Positions 49,396-49,764 of a DNA stretch of 49,764 nt are shown here, piece after piece. The translations under genes and the position numbers were made by a program. Every line of letters begins with the position of its first letter. The stretch's first letter is position 1. Below the pieces are notes generated by a model. It ran no database searches. It saw only the letters and a list, made by a program, of their open reading frames with translations, and was not told the origin of the DNA. Source of the stretch: Clostridiaceae bacterium (GTDB lineage Bacteria > Bacillota > Clostridia > Oscillospirales > Acutalibacteraceae); assembly GCA_016280595.1 (NCBI GenBank), contig JAEEHB010000018.1:1-49764 (forward strand), written 5' to 3'.

Positions 49396-49516
49396 AAAAA
49401 CACCTTCTCAAAAGAAAACTTAATAATCCGCAAAAAGTTTTATACACAGAGTATATACGAGCAAAAAGGAAATGTAAATATATAATGGCGATTTATGTGG
49501 AGAAATTTGTAAATGG

Positions 49517-49764
49517 TTATCCGTTATCAAACAGCCGGTCTTCAATGTCATCATAATCAGAAGGCACTTCAATTCCGGCGGCTTCAAGCGCGGCAATAGC
49601 GTAATCTGCCGCTTCTGCGGTTGAGGTCGTAAAGTATGCGCCTTTTCCGTAAGCGCCTTCGTTCATATTGAATACATCAAAGTCGTTTGCTGTGCCGTGA
49701 TAGAAGATTCTCGGCGTACCGTCGGCGTTAAGGAGTTTTGTGTTTACTTCTTTGCCGGGGTTAA
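49517..49764 (-). CDS. C-terminal part of an ADP-ribosyltransferase-type (ART-PolyVal-like) protein (partial)
   Basis: An 81-codon frame is open from the window edge to TAA at 49517-49519. It reads NADGTPRIFYHGTANDFDVF, then GAYGKGAYFTTSTAEAADYA, then a short acidic end (DYDDIEDRLFDNG). D-G-x-P-x-x-F/Y-H-G-T with a following G-x-G-x-Y-F-T is the start of the ART fold seen in polyvalent proteins of phages and conjugative elements, with the His and Tyr of the H-Y-E triad. The stop comes about 55 residues after the H-G-T, before the usual catalytic Glu region, so the domain may be truncated. The N-terminus lies outside the window. Confidence 0.6.
   Translation of the reverse strand, partial: NPGKEVNTKLLNADGTPRIFYHGTANDFDVFNMNEGAYGKGAYFTTSTAEAADYAIAALEAAGIEVPSDYDDIEDRLFDNG

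Overview
The window looks like chromosomal DNA of an uncultured gut-type Clostridia (Oscillospirales/Ruminococcaceae-like). This is inferred from gene content: BspA-type LRR proteins, DUF6273 surface proteins, GPH sugar symporters, an anaerobic sulfatase with its maturase, and many small glycan- or lipid-acting enzymes. Strong Shine-Dalgarno sites and sigma-A-like promoters also fit a Firmicute. No rRNA operon, complete tRNA, CRISPR array or intact transposase was seen.

Layout. 1-1,430: the end of an integrated element (partial CDS, excisionase-like HTH gene, a cluster of GCGAGAAA boxes), closed by a truncated tRNA-Ser(CGA) 3' half that marks an attachment site, then a second shorter tRNA 3' remnant. 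1,427-5,918: two secreted proteins that share an almost identical C-terminal module. 6,078-13,290 (+): catabolic genes (GH28-like beta-helix protein, two GNATs, a ceramidase-like amidohydrolase / DegT aminotransferase / esterase operon, another alpha/beta hydrolase). 13,357-20,552 (-): XRE regulator, NapH-like ferredoxin membrane protein, CAT-like acetyltransferase, two uncharacterised membrane proteins (one only 42 aa), a secreted GH-A-like glycosidase, a YdcF-like protein and the sulfatase maturase. The maturase is divergent from the sulfatase it presumably activates (20,633-21,961), with overlapping promoters. 22,003-27,308 (-): sbcD-sbcC-DUF2779 nuclease operon. 27,569-33,517 (+): five-gene operon (patatin, five-bladed propeller glycosidase, ABC exporter, zinc-ribbon membrane protein, GPH symporter). 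33,582-38,826 (-): two tandem BspA-like LRR paralogues. 38,854-40,280 (-): HprK-like kinase, PqqD-like RRE protein and S26 peptidase, resembling a fragment of a peptide-modification locus. 40,281-41,662: a 1.4 kb gene-free stretch full of repeats and hairpins. 41,663-49,764 (-): GPH-like transporter coupled to a membrane LRR protein, a third protein with the C-terminal module, a small secreted protein, two candidate small RNAs, a secreted lipase-like hydrolase, and the end of an ADP-ribosyltransferase-type protein.

The genes best support a scavenger of host or dietary sulfated glycans, glycoconjugates and lipids with a large secreted-protein repertoire. The most unusual items are the two tandem promoter-plus-terminator RNA units at 47.37-47.65 kb, the kinase/RRE/peptidase cassette without a visible precursor, the shared Cys/His-Gly/Phe-His C-terminal module, and the tRNA-Ser att scar with its box cluster.
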